The notes beneath the pieces were generated by a model. The model had not been told where the DNA came from. It searched no databases and saw nothing but the letters and a program-made list of their open reading frames with translations. Shown piece by piece: positions 34,141-46,164 of a stretch of DNA of 64,000 nucleotides. The first letter of the stretch is position 1. Each line of letters begins with the position of its first letter. The translations under genes were made by a program, and so were the position numbers. The DNA comes from Campanula takesimana (lineage: Eukaryota > Streptophyta > Magnoliopsida > Asterales > Campanulaceae), in NCBI GenBank assembly GCA_026119855.1, contig JAOWBW010000389.1, forward strand, positions 62,001 through 126,000, written 5' to 3'.

Positions 34141-35187
34141 ACGATGGCCACACCAAAAGGAGGCAAGGAGAGGGATCGAACCCCAGCGCTCACCGAGGGT
34201 GAGGCTTGACTTTACCACTGGGCCACTCCTTCGGGGACATTTACAGACTTTTCCTAATCTTTATTCTTTCACTTAGGGTGGTCATGATATACAATCTTGT
34301 AATGTACTTTTCACATGAATAATATTTATTCTTTCTCTAGGGTGGCCTTTATTATTCTTTTGCTAAATAATAATAATAAATATCAAAAGAGAAGAAAATT
34401 GAAATCAATGAGGTGTGAAATAATGTAATTCTCTTTTTTCCTAATGGGTATTTTACTTAATGCTATGTAAAGAGGTCGGATGGGGGTCCTTCAATATAAT
34501 TATGTGAAATATCATCACCTAAAGTTATATTATAACATTTCATAGGTACTAAAAGGGGAAAGAAGAGAAACATTCAAATTCACAAGGCTGCTAGAAGAAG
34601 AAATACAATTAAACTAACATCAAAGGTGCTCTCTACGAATAATAGTTCATGTTCAAGCTTGGCCCCCATCAACGAGCAGCAAAAATGATCCATGCTTGAA
34701 GAAAGAAATGTGAAAAAAGGGATCTCAGGTAAGACAGATGATATGAAGAAGACCTTACCTGGACTACTAGAGGAGGGACATCCAAGAAACTGCAAGCTTC
34801 AACTCTATAAAGAAGCTTCCTCCATGACCTGTTTGGCTTGGATGAAATTTCAAGAAACTCGTCTGCAGTTATGTCCATGAACGCTTCAGCAAACACTGCA
34901 CCTTTTCCATTACACTCAACTTCAAGCTTGTGATCATCCTGAAGGCTACACTTGAGCCTCCCAGCTAATGGGTAGTAACCAACAAGAACCCTGGACAGAG
35001 ACAATTTAAGGGCATCAATGCATAACGACTTCTTGAAAAGATAAAGATACTTGATGGAGAATCTGAGGAATTTTTGATCATCCAGGTTGGAGAGATAAAG
35101 GGAGTGGTTTGGGGTGGCGTTGTTTGGAGTGATTAAGGTTGGCTCATTTGAATAGAAACAATCAGGGAGTTCTTGGGATCTTAGCAT
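32709..35187 (-). CDS. BAHD-family acyltransferase (HXXXD type)
   Basis: Two exons: 35187-34759 (143 codons) and 33626-32709, joined in phase 0 at canonical sites (CAG/GTAAGG donor, GCAG/GTGACA acceptor). The 448-residue product has the family's normal length. BAHD enzymes transfer an acyl group from acyl-CoA to an alcohol or amine, usually in the cytosol. The catalytic HXXXD motif is HCLCDG (His160-Asp164). The structural DFGWG motif is DFGQG (residues 377-381), with Gln for Trp. The YPLAGRL segment near residue 75 is typical. The N-terminus, MLRSQELPDCFYSNEPTLI, and the C-terminal MGPLTSDIYCLFLPV suggest the Arabidopsis At2g40230-like clade. Acceptor and donor are not predictable. The intron holds a SINE. 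A GA microsatellite lies in the probable 5' leader. Confidence 0.92.
33627..34758 (-). other. Intron of the BAHD gene
   Basis: 1132 bp with GT-AG ends. It contains the SINE at 34089-34238, but the splice sites are intact. Confidence 0.88.
34089..34238 (-). mobile_element. tRNA-derived SINE in the BAHD intron
   Basis: Read on the minus strand it starts GTCCCCGAAGGAGTGGCCCA, has an A-box-like TGGCCCAGTGG and a B-box GGTTCGATCC, and ends in a long A tail (poly-T on the plus strand). A 17-bp duplication ATTTACAGACTTTTCCT flanks it (34072-34088, 34239-34255). These are the marks of a LINE-mobilised, Pol III-transcribed SINE. Orientation is the same as the gene. Confidence 0.93.
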
Positions 35188-35216
35188 ATTTGCTTCGCAA
35201 GCAGTTCTTGCTACTC

Positions 35217-35220
<4 letters not shown>

Positions 35221-35259
<39 letters not shown>
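35221..35259. repeat. (GA)n microsatellite
   Basis: About 19 AG units, about 35-70 bp upstream of the BAHD start codon; on the gene strand it is (CT)n, common in plant 5' leaders. Confidence 0.95.
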
Positions 35260-35260
<1 letters not shown>

Positions 35261-35940
35261 GGGGGGAGGGAGAGAGATTACGGTAATTGATTGAAAGAAA
35301 GACAGACTAGAGTGAGCTTTGTAGACAGACAGAGGAGTGAAGGGGTCAGCTTGAGATCTACGGGTGGATATAGTGGGTACGGTCAGATTCCTCTAGTAAA
35401 GAGGTAAGGTTAAAGAAAGGGCGCCCTCATCTTACTTCCTATGAACTCATCTTTGATTGAGTTCAGGTCTTGCATGTATAGGGGATATCTACATGTGCTC
35501 CCCACAAAGTCTCGCCCTCTCTCTCACACAGACACAATCTGTTTCACACTTCCTACTTCCCAACTTTAGACTTACGGTGTCTTTCCTCAAGTCTCAAAAT
35601 TAGAATAAATCCTCTCTAAAGTTAAAGTAGATTCTTCAAATTACTTCCAAAGTATGTGTAAACATGCTTACCGACAGTTCTACAGTGGTAAAGAAGATTA
35701 TCAAACAACTCGAGACTTTTACCCTCTAAAGCTAAAGTATACCAAAGCGCAAAAAAATAAAAAAAAAAAAAATAAAGCATGTGAAAACTATGACACGAGT
35801 AAAAGCCACTGATTGTAGATTGTGTGACACTGAAAGGCAAAAACTTGAAAAGAATAGACCTGTCAAGATTAGTAGCAAATTGCAACCATAAAGAATGTTA
35901 ATGAATGGAACCCTTCACGAAAAGAAGATAATCTCCACTA
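35260..35940. other. Upstream region of the BAHD gene
   Basis: Probable promoter and leader. On the minus strand CACTATATCC near 35372 is a weak TATA candidate. No other gene. Confidence 0.4.
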
Positions 35941-35949
35941 CATATCCAC

Positions 35950-36060
35950 TAAGGTGCTCGGACTCTTTGGTTGACCTCGCCGGACTCGTGTTGACTACAC
36001 TAAAATAGGAGTGTCCGACACGGGTACGGCGGGGTAAACCAAAGAGTCCGAGCATCAGAG
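35950..36060. mobile_element. 111-bp palindromic MITE, probably Mutator-type
   Basis: Arms of about 42 bp share TGCTCGGACTCTTTGGTT and its inverse. CATATCCAC (9 bp) repeats on both sides (35941-35949, 36061-36069). Confidence 0.8.
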
Positions 36061-36655
36061 CATATCCACCCTAACATTTGTCTCGTTAACTAGTATCTTT
36101 ATAACATGTGACATAAGTGATCAAAATAAATTATTAACAATCAAGTACTCTATCCTATCAAAAGAATACTAATAATAATCAAGTAATACATCGTGAGTGG
36201 TTTATGTCATGCTGATGGAGTGCAAATCTGTTGTGGCAACCATAAGAGCATTTAGCCTAAAACTAGTACAACTAGCATTTTATTACTCATATAGCCCACT
36301 TTCAAGCTCTCATTACAACGGCCAAAGAATATTAATTTTATGTTCATACTTTCACATGACATCAATTCCTCTTACATGCTTTGGCAGGCAAAACCAGGAT
36401 AACGCGACTACTACTAGTTCAAATGTCAGCCACTGCAAATATAAGTACACATTTTTCCCACCAAGTTTGTAGGCTGTAGCGTAGAGGTGGAGGTTGGAGA
36501 GTGGGGGAGGGAAAGTCATTTCCTGTCATGTCCAAGAGGCAAGGCCTTTCAATTCACTTTCTAAGATGCTAATTTAACTGTTAACTACATCACCAAATAC
36601 CAAATAAACTTTTTAGATGCTAAATTAACTAATCCTGTTTTATTGAAAATAAGTA
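36061..36655. other. Intergenic, nothing recognised
   Basis: A 91-codon frame at 36197-36472 has no family resemblance and is probably chance. Confidence 0.45.
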
Positions 36656-36863
36656 ACCCCTCCGTCCCAAAACGAATTACCTTTTCCGATTTAAGGGACA
36701 CTCTAGAAAGTTGACTTTAAATAGTGAAAATTCATATATCTCCTAGTTATCCGCATTCAAAATGTTAGTTTTGCTAGTACAACATGAAATTTGAAAATAA
36801 ATGGAAAAATCATTAAGGAACACATTTGTAATTAAAAAGTCATTCACTTTGGGACAGAAGTAG
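36656..36863. mobile_element. Degraded Stowaway-type MITE
   Basis: Left end ACCCCTCCGTCCCAAAACGA and right end CACTTTGGGACAGAAGTAG are inverted, with TA flanks. Confidence 0.65.
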
Positions 36864-37526
36864 TATTTATATGTTGTTTAGGCAGCCCTTGGAACAGTAC
36901 TTCAAATTTTGCGTATGGACAAACATAAGCTAGAGTAGTTATTAATAGCTGACCAAGAAAAAACTCAAATAGTATCAATCACTAGGGAAGATTTACCAGG
37001 CCAGGTAGTATCTTTAATTTGATACCCACCTAGCATATTCAGCAAATAATTCACTAGGATTTGTGAGAGAACACATTATTACCCTCGAAGGCACAACATT
37101 TTCAAAAGACACTTCACACGTCTTTCCACATAGAACCAAGTAAGGTAATCTTCTGGACATTAAATAAGAATTCTTTTATAATCTTGAACAAGCTTTACTA
37201 GAAAAGACAACTCCACAACAGCCAGCACCATAAGAATGAGAATACTCGGAGATTTGACTAATTTGTGTAAAGCCAAATTACTAAAGTAATCTTTCTTAAA
37301 GCCTGAAAATTCTACTAAAATGAACAGAAAATAGATACTTAGCATGCTCACAAATGAGTACAAACAGCAAACCAAGTAGTGTTTACATTGAGTTCAGAAT
37401 AGATAGGGAAGATTGAGCAAACATTTGAAATGCAACGGAAACGCTTGGACAAACAGGAACTGCACTCAATTATTACACACACAACAGGCTTATAGTGTTC
37501 AGATTAGATTGTGGATAAAGCTAATA

Positions 37527-37748
37527 CTCCCTGTCCCAAAATAAATGAACTTTGAGCAAGTATTTTAGTTTGATTAAATTATAGTATTGAAAATCTACAA
37601 CTTGTTATTGATACACCATCAACAATACTATCAATAGCAAGTTTTATATTTTCATTAAGATAATCAAATCAACCCAAAATTATTGCTCAAAGTTAATTCG
37701 TAGCAATGACAAAAAAAAGTGGAAAGATCATTTTGGGACAGGAGGGAG
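37527..37748. mobile_element. Stowaway-type MITE
   Basis: TA on both sides. Left end CTCCCTGTCCCAAAATAAAT, right end TTTTGGGACAGGAGGGAG. Confidence 0.88.
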
Positions 37749-37750
37749 TA

Positions 37751-39649
37751 ATTGAAACATAACATAGCACTTGGAGAAACTGTAATCCACCCAATAGATG
37801 CACACACAGAAAACAAGATTGCTAAGTAGGAAAAGACATTGCACCACAAAATAGGTCATTATGCTAGACAGCATCCCCCCACATCAGGTAATACCAACAG
37901 AAAATGGACACCTCTCCTACTAGATCTATTTTGTTAAAATTTACCCTCCAAAAGTAGAGTGGTAGCAAAACAACACAAAGATACCAACAACTTCCCCTAA
38001 GGAGTGAACATACAGCTTGTCATATGATCACCTAGTCTCGGCCAATCAAGACTATAACAACCATTGTTTCTCAGATGTTATCAGAAATGAACTTAAATTA
38101 ATTTACATGCCTGCTGAAGTGAAATAGGTTAAAATTTTATATTGACAGTATGCCATCTATGGACCCTAAAGAATCTGTGATAATGTCTTGAAATGACAAA
38201 AAGAGAGGCCTAAAGTCCTATTTTCAACCCACTACTCTCTGCAAAGCACATAAATCTTTATTTCCCAAAAGAGGTAAAATAACTTTGGCGATTGATAAAT
38301 ATGATTAGGATCAGATTCCCAAGGTTTTATATTGTGAAATTGATCAAAGGAAAAGACACAAGGCATAAGGAATAAAACTAAATTATTTGTTTGTTACCTT
38401 TTAGAATTAGGGAATTCAAGTTTGGTGTTTGAATGTTAGACTTCTAGAATCTACTTTCCATGAAGCAATTCATTCTTGCCAAACATAGAGATATCAAGAG
38501 ACAACCATGCCATCTCTCCAATCTTTGCCCTTTCCAGTTTTGAATTCAAACAGATAATATGGAATCGAATTCCTTTCAATAGGAGTCTTATTTTGTAAGC
38601 ATAGATACTCTTATATTGGGGAATATAAGTCACATCGCACAAGCCATTCTGCAGGAAATGCAGGCCAACTACAGCAATGTACCAAGATCCATCATCCACC
38701 ATAGCGCAACCTATAAATATATTACCTTGAAAGATGCTTCAGCTATGGTTTCTAGGATAAGCCACCTCTTCTAATGGATGCTAAGATTGATTCCATAAAC
38801 CTGAAAAGTAGCAATGAAAAGGCCCTTCCCATCATTGCTGCAAGAAGAAATGCTATAAATCAGAATAAATAATAGTGTAAAAAAAAAGAGTGGGAAAAAG
38901 AAGGGCATATGCTCACATCTGCCCGCGCACATAAACTAGTATTCAGGCACGTGCTTTGCAAGCTAGTCTCAACAAAAGGCGGTCTGGTTTTAGGTATAAA
39001 ACAGACACTTGTGCGTAATATCCTAACGCATAACATAAACGAGTAGGATAGTAAAAACCATTGAGTTGATGAAAGCAAATCAATAGTTAGCGAGAAAACA
39101 GATACCTAACAAAGCAATAGCTGAAAAATGCTTCTTGGAGGGTGGGTACAATTTAAAAATAATGATACTAACGCAACTATATCGTTGAAACAAAAGTCCT
39201 GACAACACTTGCACCTGCAAGTAAATAACCAGGTAACACTCATCTAATAAATGAGTTCACTCAATGTGTATGTGGTTTCACTTCGAAAGAGTCAACGACT
39301 TGCAACCCTATTTTAAAAATATATATATATCAAACATAGAAAACAATAAACTGAAAGATGTCCCAATCAGTAGTGAAGTCCACAATTCTAGTTAAAACTG
39401 AATTCGATTTTATACCTCCAATCTCATAATCATGAACAACTAATCAAATGATAGGAGAGTACCTCTCAGCAAAAGAAAAATATGAAAAAACAGAGCAACT
39501 ACTAAAGTCATGACAACCGCAAGCAATGAGTGCCAAAGACTAGCAACAATAAGTCTAAAGTTAAGGGATGAAAGATATAAGAAAACAATGGCTGAGAGGT
39601 CATTGGTAAGATTCGAAAGTCCCATCAGAAGTTACTTAAGGCCATAAAC
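37751..39649. other. Intergenic, one unassigned minus-strand frame
   Basis: The frame 38702-38451 (83 codons, MVDDGSWYIAVVGLHFLQNG start) looks somewhat protein-like, but I recognise no family and see no clear splice sites. Otherwise nothing. The region could contain 3' parts of the PPR locus. Confidence 0.3.
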
Positions 39650-40880
39650 TAAGCCATGACTACCTGAGTATGCAGTGAATGGAACTGAAGAATAGATAGC
39701 CGAACTGACAACTTAAACACTTGCTTCAGGTACTTTTGAAGCTGCAATAAGCATGATCTTGTAAGTCTCAATATCACAAGCCCTAATCCAGTGGCGGACC
39801 TAGGATTTTTTGTAAACGGGGAAAAAAATTGCATAAGGGGGCAAAAAAAAATGTTAGCGTATTTTTTATCCTACATCTAGGGGGGCAAAGCTTACTAAAT
39901 TGCACTAACACCCGTAACCTTTACAAAAAATTGCACTTGTAAATTTTTTAATTATTTTTAAAACAGGGGTCGCGGCCCCCGAAAGCCTATACCTAGGTCC
40001 GCCCCTGCCCTAATCTACGGACATTATCATTAAGACCAACACAAAAATCAACCTCTCCAGATTTGCATACACCTTCCCCCCGAAAAAAATTAACGTTCCC
40101 ACATTCGGCACAAGTCCCTCCTTGGTCATCTTCCTCACCAAGTGTTTTGTCAAATCAACATACCCTGCATTCAACAACCCATCAATCAAAAGGTCCGGAC
40201 AGCACCAGTGGTGGATTTAGCCCCTTTTATGCCCATCACTTCTAAGAAATCTTGAGCCTCTTTCATCTAACCTGCAGTGAACCAACCATTCACAAGAAAT
40301 GGGTAAGTCCTATTATCAAGCACCACTCCTTTACGAGCCATCCTCTGAATCAATGCATAAGTACCTTGGGAATTTGTAACCTCATAAAGAGCAAACAACA
40401 AATTGTGTATTCAGTTAATTAAAAAGCTCAACAGCTGTCGATGAGACCATTCTTACCATAATGCTCGATAAAAAAAGGAAACAATGGAAGGCAGTATAGG
40501 AAGGTTCTGATGAGCAACCTTTCACATGGTCTTCCAGTGACGAGCGCGAGCAAGAGTCTTGAGTAATTCTTCAATTCAAGATTTCTTGGATCATACTGAG
40601 GATTCTGAAGGCGAGCCCAATAAAAAAACGAAATGAGTAGATGCGACATTGGCAGCAACTACTACGAAGCACACAATATACCAGCTCTGAATCAAGAATG
40701 GGGGTAGATGATTATATAGTTAAGGGTTCTTTCCAACTAAATGTCATGCTGGACTATATGGAGAATGGTGGCAAAGTTAGTTCACCCTCCACTCGTTCAG
40801 CTGGTTCCGTGTTATGGAGGGTTAAATTGGCTAGGGATTTGAGGAGGAGGAGGTGGTTGAGATTCTTTGTTGAAGGATGA
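39650..40880 (-). pseudogene. Pentatricopeptide-repeat (PPR) gene, decayed
   Basis: The minus strand can be read as PPR repeats only by changing frame. Pieces: FFYWARLQNPQYDPRNLE near 40610; KTLARARHWKTM followed by a TGA in place of an expected Trp (near 40525); IEHYGKNGLIDS (40440); YALIQRMARKGVV and RTYPFLVNGWFTAG (about 40360-40280); LLNAGYVDLTKHLVRKMT (about 40170-40110); and DIETYKIMLIAASKVPEA (about 39765). The 35-residue repeat style is P-class, resembling Arabidopsis At5g18390. PPR proteins bind organellar RNA. Several stops, frameshifts and a hAT MITE show it is dead. The possible N-terminal part runs to about 40880. Confidence 0.8.
39789..40007. mobile_element. hAT MITE inserted in the PPR reading frame
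   Basis: Termini CAGTGGCGGACCTAGG and CCTAGGTCCGCCCCTG, with an exact 8-bp duplication CCCTAATC (39781-39788, 40008-40015). Removing it with one TSD copy joins VRRLG directly to LCDIETYK of the PPR pseudogene. Confidence 0.95.
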
Positions 40881-41133
40881 ATCTTGTGTAAAGCGGAACA
40901 TTCAAAGGGAATCTCAAAAACTATAATCGAGGAAATGTTGAAAAATCAATAAAACCCTAGTTATAGCAACACCGATCATAATAATTAACTGTGCACAGTT
41001 GAGAATCATGAAAAATAAAATAGTTTGATACTATATCGTACGAAACTAAAGAAGGCAAAAGCTTGGGTTGATGAATTGAAAGAGGATGGAGGAGGGGAGA
41101 CCTGGTGATGAAACCTAAAAGCTTCTAAATTGG
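40881..41133. other. Short intergenic or PPR 5' region
   Basis: Contains AAACCCTAG near 40953, on the upstream side of the PPR pseudogene. Nothing else seen. Confidence 0.4.
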
Positions 41134-41152
41134 GGAGTTATAGTAATTATTT

Positions 41153-42667
41153 GAGTAAACTACCAAAGTGACCCGCGTACTGCTCCAGATTATCATATTT
41201 ACATGCGTACTATTGAAACAACCAATCTAACCTGCGTACTATTTATAAAACAAAAAAAAAATCGTTAAAAATGTTAATGAAAGTTAACGAGCGTTAGTTT
41301 TCTAACAAATATTACTATCTAAATTTTCAAATTGGCCCCATAACTTAACAGAATCGCAATTCGCTTATTAAGTGCTAAAATGACACATTTGCCCTTATTA
41401 ATATTTACTATATTGAAGCGTCAATAAATACTCTAAATGATGTTTAATAACTACAACAGCCTTCTTTCAAAAAATAAATAAATTACACCAGCCTCAAAAA
41501 AGTAAATCGTGCCTGCGCCCAAGATGACACACGCCATAGAAATTGCAAAGATTTCTCTCTTTAAAACTTTCTCCGTCATTCTCTGTGGTAACTCGGTGGC
41601 GGCGGCTATATTCGCCGGACATGGCGAAACTATATTTTCTTCTTTTCCTCCCCTCTTTCTTTAAGATCTGATGCCTTTTCACCTCGCTTACCGGTCGGAG
41701 CCATTGTTTCTTTTTCCGGCGATCTTTTCATTCATCTCCGCCTATAGCCAGTCTCTTTCAATTCCTTTTCCCCGTTTCTTCAACTGTAGATTAACTGGCT
41801 TCAATAACTTCAGATCCAGAAAATTATTTATGAAGGGTGAAGGAATTAGTTGGAAACTGAAAATTTTTGTTCTATCTCATTGAATTTGATTATTACATTG
41901 TCTGATATCATTTTCAACGGAAAGAGAGGAGACGCAGCAGCAATGACGCCTTCATCCCTTGGTCTTCTCAATTTGCTGCTCACTTCGTCTTCATCTTCTC
42001 TCTTTGTCTTGCGACTATAGATGACTATGGTGTTGGCGTTTCTTCTCAGTGAGGTACCCTCTCCCTCTCCCTCTCCCTCTCCCCTTTCCATCTTCCTCTT
42101 TCTTTTCCCCTCGCTGCAATTGTCCATTGTTCCAGCGATTTTCCCGAGTTCCATCCATGAAATTCTCTTGTTGCAGATCTGATGTACGTGGGCGGTATGT
42201 GCGAGAATACGAAGGTTTCTTTTGCAGATTTGGAGAAGGTGGGTTGGATATGAGAGATTGCAATGGGTTTAGGGTTGATTGGCACTACTGTAACACCATT
42301 ATCAAATCCTCCGAGGTGGATATGGGTTTAGCTGGTGGTGATGGGGATGGGAATGGGGATGGTGAGATGGAATTAAAAATAGTAATTCTGTTAAAGTAAT
42401 TTCAACTATGATAAGGCTAAATGAGTCATTTTAGCACTTAATTAATTGAGTTACGAACTGTTAAGTTATGGGGGAAATTTGAAACTTTTAATAGCTAGTA
42501 ATATCTGTTAAAAAACCAACACCCATTAACTTCCTTCAACTTTTCTAACGATTTTGGTTACTTATGTTGTTTTATAAATAGTACGCATGTTAGATTAGTT
42601 GTTTCAATAGTACGGAGGTAAATATGATAATCAGAAGTAGTACGCAGGTCATTTTGGTTGTTTACTC
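41153..42667. mobile_element. Mutator-like element (inner of the pair), Pack-MULE candidate
   Basis: An exact 10-bp duplication GTAATTATTT flanks it (41143-41152, 42668-42677). TIRs of about 250 bp begin GAGTAAACTACCAAAGTGAC and its inverse. Cargo at 41560-42390 is gene-like: a CT-rich stretch (42050-42110), short frames on both strands and a GGGGATGG run at its end. No transposase. It inserted within the first 20 bp of the outer element. Confidence 0.9.
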
Positions 42668-42996
42668 GTAATTATTTCATTCTTAAGCTATTTAAGTTTT
42701 TACCTTTGCATCTCTAAACAATTTGTTTTTACCTTTTTATCCTTGACCTTCATGTTTTAGTGATTATGTGGTCCTTCGGTTAGAGTACCGTTCAAGTAGC
42801 CGTTAAACGACGCTAAGGTGAAACAATGGCGTCACAATTTTGCATACGTGGCACCACACATCATGAATAGTTGTTGACATGGAAATATAAAGGGTAAAAG
42901 TATGTATTTCTAAATTAATAGACCCCAAAATATCATTTAACTAAATATAAAAGACCAGAAATATAAAATTCTAGAATTAAAAACCCTAAATCCAAA

Positions 42997-43272
42997 ATGG
43001 GGATTCAATCGCTATTCACTCACTGCCCCATTTCATCTTCTCAGAAATTCATACCCTCCCCAAAACCTAGATCTGAAATTCCTTTCTCCTTCTTCTCGAC
43101 TCTTTCCGCCACCATTTTTGTGCCTCCTCTTTCCACCGCCTCAACAGCGCAGTCGCACCATCCTCAGCACCGTTGCACCTTCCCTAGCGTCGTCGCCCTC
43201 ACCTACTCTCTCACCTCAGTCCGACGTGCACCCCTGAGGGTTATAGCCTCCACCCACGCTCAGTGGGGTTGA
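42997..43272 (+). pseudogene. Gene-like fragment in the outer Mutator-like element
   Basis: A 91-codon frame, serine/proline/threonine-rich at the N-terminus (MGIQSLFTHCPISSSQKF), in the style of an organelle transit peptide. No mature domain follows. Probably a captured first exon; parent gene unknown. Confidence 0.4.
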
Positions 43273-44252
43273 TTCTTCATCGAATTGTAATTCCTAAGTC
43301 CGAATTGGAATTATTTGGATCTTTCGTCTCCCCTCTCTTCTCAGTCTCTCTCCAGATTTAATTTTGAAACCAGACCAGATTTTTGTTTCTTCTTATTGTC
43401 TCTAACCTCAAATTCAATTCAGAGGTGTTTATTTGAGTTTATCGTATTTAAATTGTTGATGATTTTGGTTTTGAGTGATTTGATTTTGGCCTAAAAAAAA
43501 AAAAGATACTTTGTAAATGATTGTTGGGTTTAAATTCATGAGATGAACTGCTGGGGTGTACCCAGATCTGCTATTGGTAATGTTGATGTTGTGCTACAGG
43601 TGTATTGAATATAGGTTTAATTTTGGGTGGTGGTGATGTTGGTTGTGAAGATGATGATGGTGATGGTGGCGGTGGCGGCGGTGGTGATGAGGTAATGGTG
43701 GTGGTATCGTGTATGGCGTTAACGGTGGTGGGGAAGATGGTGCGAGAGTTTCAGTTGAGTATTTTTCTTTAGTTATGCAACCTTTTATTAAAAAAATATC
43801 TATTGAAATAATATTTTTTTTGAAAGGAAATCACAATAATATATTTTTTAGGAAATTTAGTCATAGTTTGATATAATAAGTATACAGTAATTATAAATTT
43901 CATATTTAGGACATAAGTTTAATATTTTACAATTGACACCTTATATTTCTACATAGACAATCATTCTTGATGCATGGTACCACATATACAAAATGATGAT
44001 GTTATTTTGCCACCTCAGCGTCATTTAACGGCAACTTTAACGGTACTCTAATAGAAGGACCACATAATCAATGAAATACAAAGGTCAACGATGAAAAGGT
44101 AAAAAAAAAAATGTTTAGTGACGCAAAGGTAAAAACTTAAATAGTTTAAGGATGAAATAGGTACTTAACTCCTAAATTGTGAGGGCCTCCTTTATATAGG
44201 GGATATTTTAATATTTATATTTATAATTAAAATCAATACGTTTAATAAGATA

Positions 44253-46164
44253 TAATTACAAGTTTTTCTGTTACAATTAAACTTCCAAAGTGAAAAACCT
44301 TGGACATAGATTCATATCGCAATTTAAACTTTCTTCCAGTTAAGTTAAATATAGTTTCAAAAAATGCACTTTCATCCCTATAACTTATCAAATTTCTAGT
44401 AGTTCTCTAAAAGTCAACATTTATGAATTTTTTAATCTTTGACCAAATAAAAAAAAACACTTGAATTCTTAATAAAATATGTGTGTTAATTTTAACATCA
44501 AATATGCTAACATGGATTACATATTTCAATGGATTAAATAATAATTTGATCCCTAAACTTGGCACTTTTTATAAGTTTGGTCATTCGTGAATAAATTTTA
44601 TTAGTTTGGTCCCTTATGATGGTTTTTTTGCCAGTTTGCCCATTTCTTCTATGAGATTTTTCAAAATGCTGAATATACCCCTGAAACTAATGATAGTTTG
44701 GTCCCTAAACTTGGCGTTTATATTAATTTGGTCCTCTATGATGGATTTATATCTTAGTTTGTCTCTTTTATTTATTATTACTAATTTTCTAATACTAAAT
44801 TATATTTAAAAATTGTTTATAATGTGCTAAAAATAATTAATTAATTTCAAAATATTCTCAAATATTTTTCTCCTCTAATTTTTTCGAGTTACTAACATTA
44901 AAATTAACTATTTGATGGGTTTTTATGTTAACAAAGTTTATATGATTATTTTTAAAAAATGTAATAATATACCTTTAAAAAATATAGTAAGAGAAATAAA
45001 ACAGATGAATAAAAAATAATTCTTTTAATAAATTCAACAACTTCTTTCAACCGATTCACATTAAAACCATTTTTTAATAATTTGGATTTAAAAAAGGAAA
45101 CTCATTATTAATTTCATGGATTAAAGGCATCATTTTTTAATTTGTAAATACTTATTACCTATTCCTTAAAAATAAGATTGATAATTAGCAAAAGCATATA
45201 AATGGGAAAAAAAATTATTTGGTCCAGAAAATTGGTATTATTATTAGTATGGCGACTCACGATGGATTATTTTTGAAAATTAGCAAAAGCATACAAATGT
45301 TATGAAAAAATTCGTAATAATTTTTCGCATATTTCTTAAATTATTTTGTTAAGAACAATAAGTTTACTTGTTTGTACTTTTTTACAACCACTTTTAGAAT
45401 GATTATAAGTAAGCATAACAAATACTAATCTATATCTCATAATGATAGTCTCACTTTTTTAGTGATTAATTTGACTAAGCTTATAGGAAAATTGTACAAA
45501 AGATATTTTTATAATGGAGCTATGAAAGTTATTATAAACAATATTTTTGAAGGTGTATCAATAATAAAATTTATAATTTTATTAAAATAGTTAACCACTA
45601 AAATTGAACTTATAGTTTTAGGACAAAGAGAGTATTTTAAACAGTGATTTATCAAAAATGATTTTATTTTATAAAATATTTATTACAATATTAGTTTAAA
45701 GTCAAGTTAAATTCATGAGAAATAAGTAAATTGTTTTAAATTTTATAATTAAAATCCATCAAATACATGTTATTATTTTAAAATTTATGTGAACAGTAAA
45801 ATTATTAAATAGTCACACACACTAATTATTTTTATGAAATATGAATTTGTAATCCCTGTTAACACATATGATATGATGTTAAAATAAACACACACACATA
45901 TATTTTACTTAATATTCATGTGAATTATATTTTTTGGGTTGGTCAAAGACTAAGAAAATCCCTAAAAATGAGCTTTAGAGAAATACTAAAAATTAAATAA
46001 GTCATAGGGGTGAAAGTGCATTTTTTGAAACTATATTCAACTAGTTGACTGGAAGAGAGTTTAAATTGCAACAAGAATTTATGTACAAAGTTTTTTATGC
46101 AATTTATTTATGTTTGAGGATTAAATTGTAACAACAAAACTTGTACAAGGTTTTTTTTATGCAA
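44253..46164. mobile_element. Long-TIR element, probably Mutator-like
   Basis: Inverted arms near 44270-44510 and 45880-46150 share ATATAGTTTCAAAAAATGCA, CTTTGACCAA and CTGTTACAATT-like sequence over about 250 bp. Terminal bases and TSD are unclear. The interior includes TTTGGTCCCTAAACTTGGC-type sequence repeated at 44540-44760, which may be the end of another element. No transposase. Confidence 0.6.

Larger units (their letters stand above)
41134..44172. mobile_element. Mutator-like element (outer of a nested pair), Pack-MULE candidate
   Basis: The left TIR starts GGAGTTATAG at 41134 and resumes after the inner element with ATTTCATTCTTAAG at 42674. The right TIR (to 44172) carries the inverse. 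They share TAAGTTTTTACCTTTGC and run for about 200 bp. TAAATTGG/TAAATTGT (41126-41133, 44173-44180) is a TSD with one mismatch. Cargo at 42990-43300 is GC-richer and gene-like. A GGT/GAT-rich stretch lies at 43620-43740. No transposase. Confidence 0.78.

Noticed and set aside
34141..34232. Possible functional tRNA gene on the minus strand
   Set aside because: A and B boxes are present, but the arms do not form a full cloverleaf, and the poly(A) tail and 17-bp TSD mark it as a SINE.
34692..34880. 62-codon plus-strand frame opposite the BAHD first exon
   Set aside because: Antisense shadow of the acyltransferase exon and intron.
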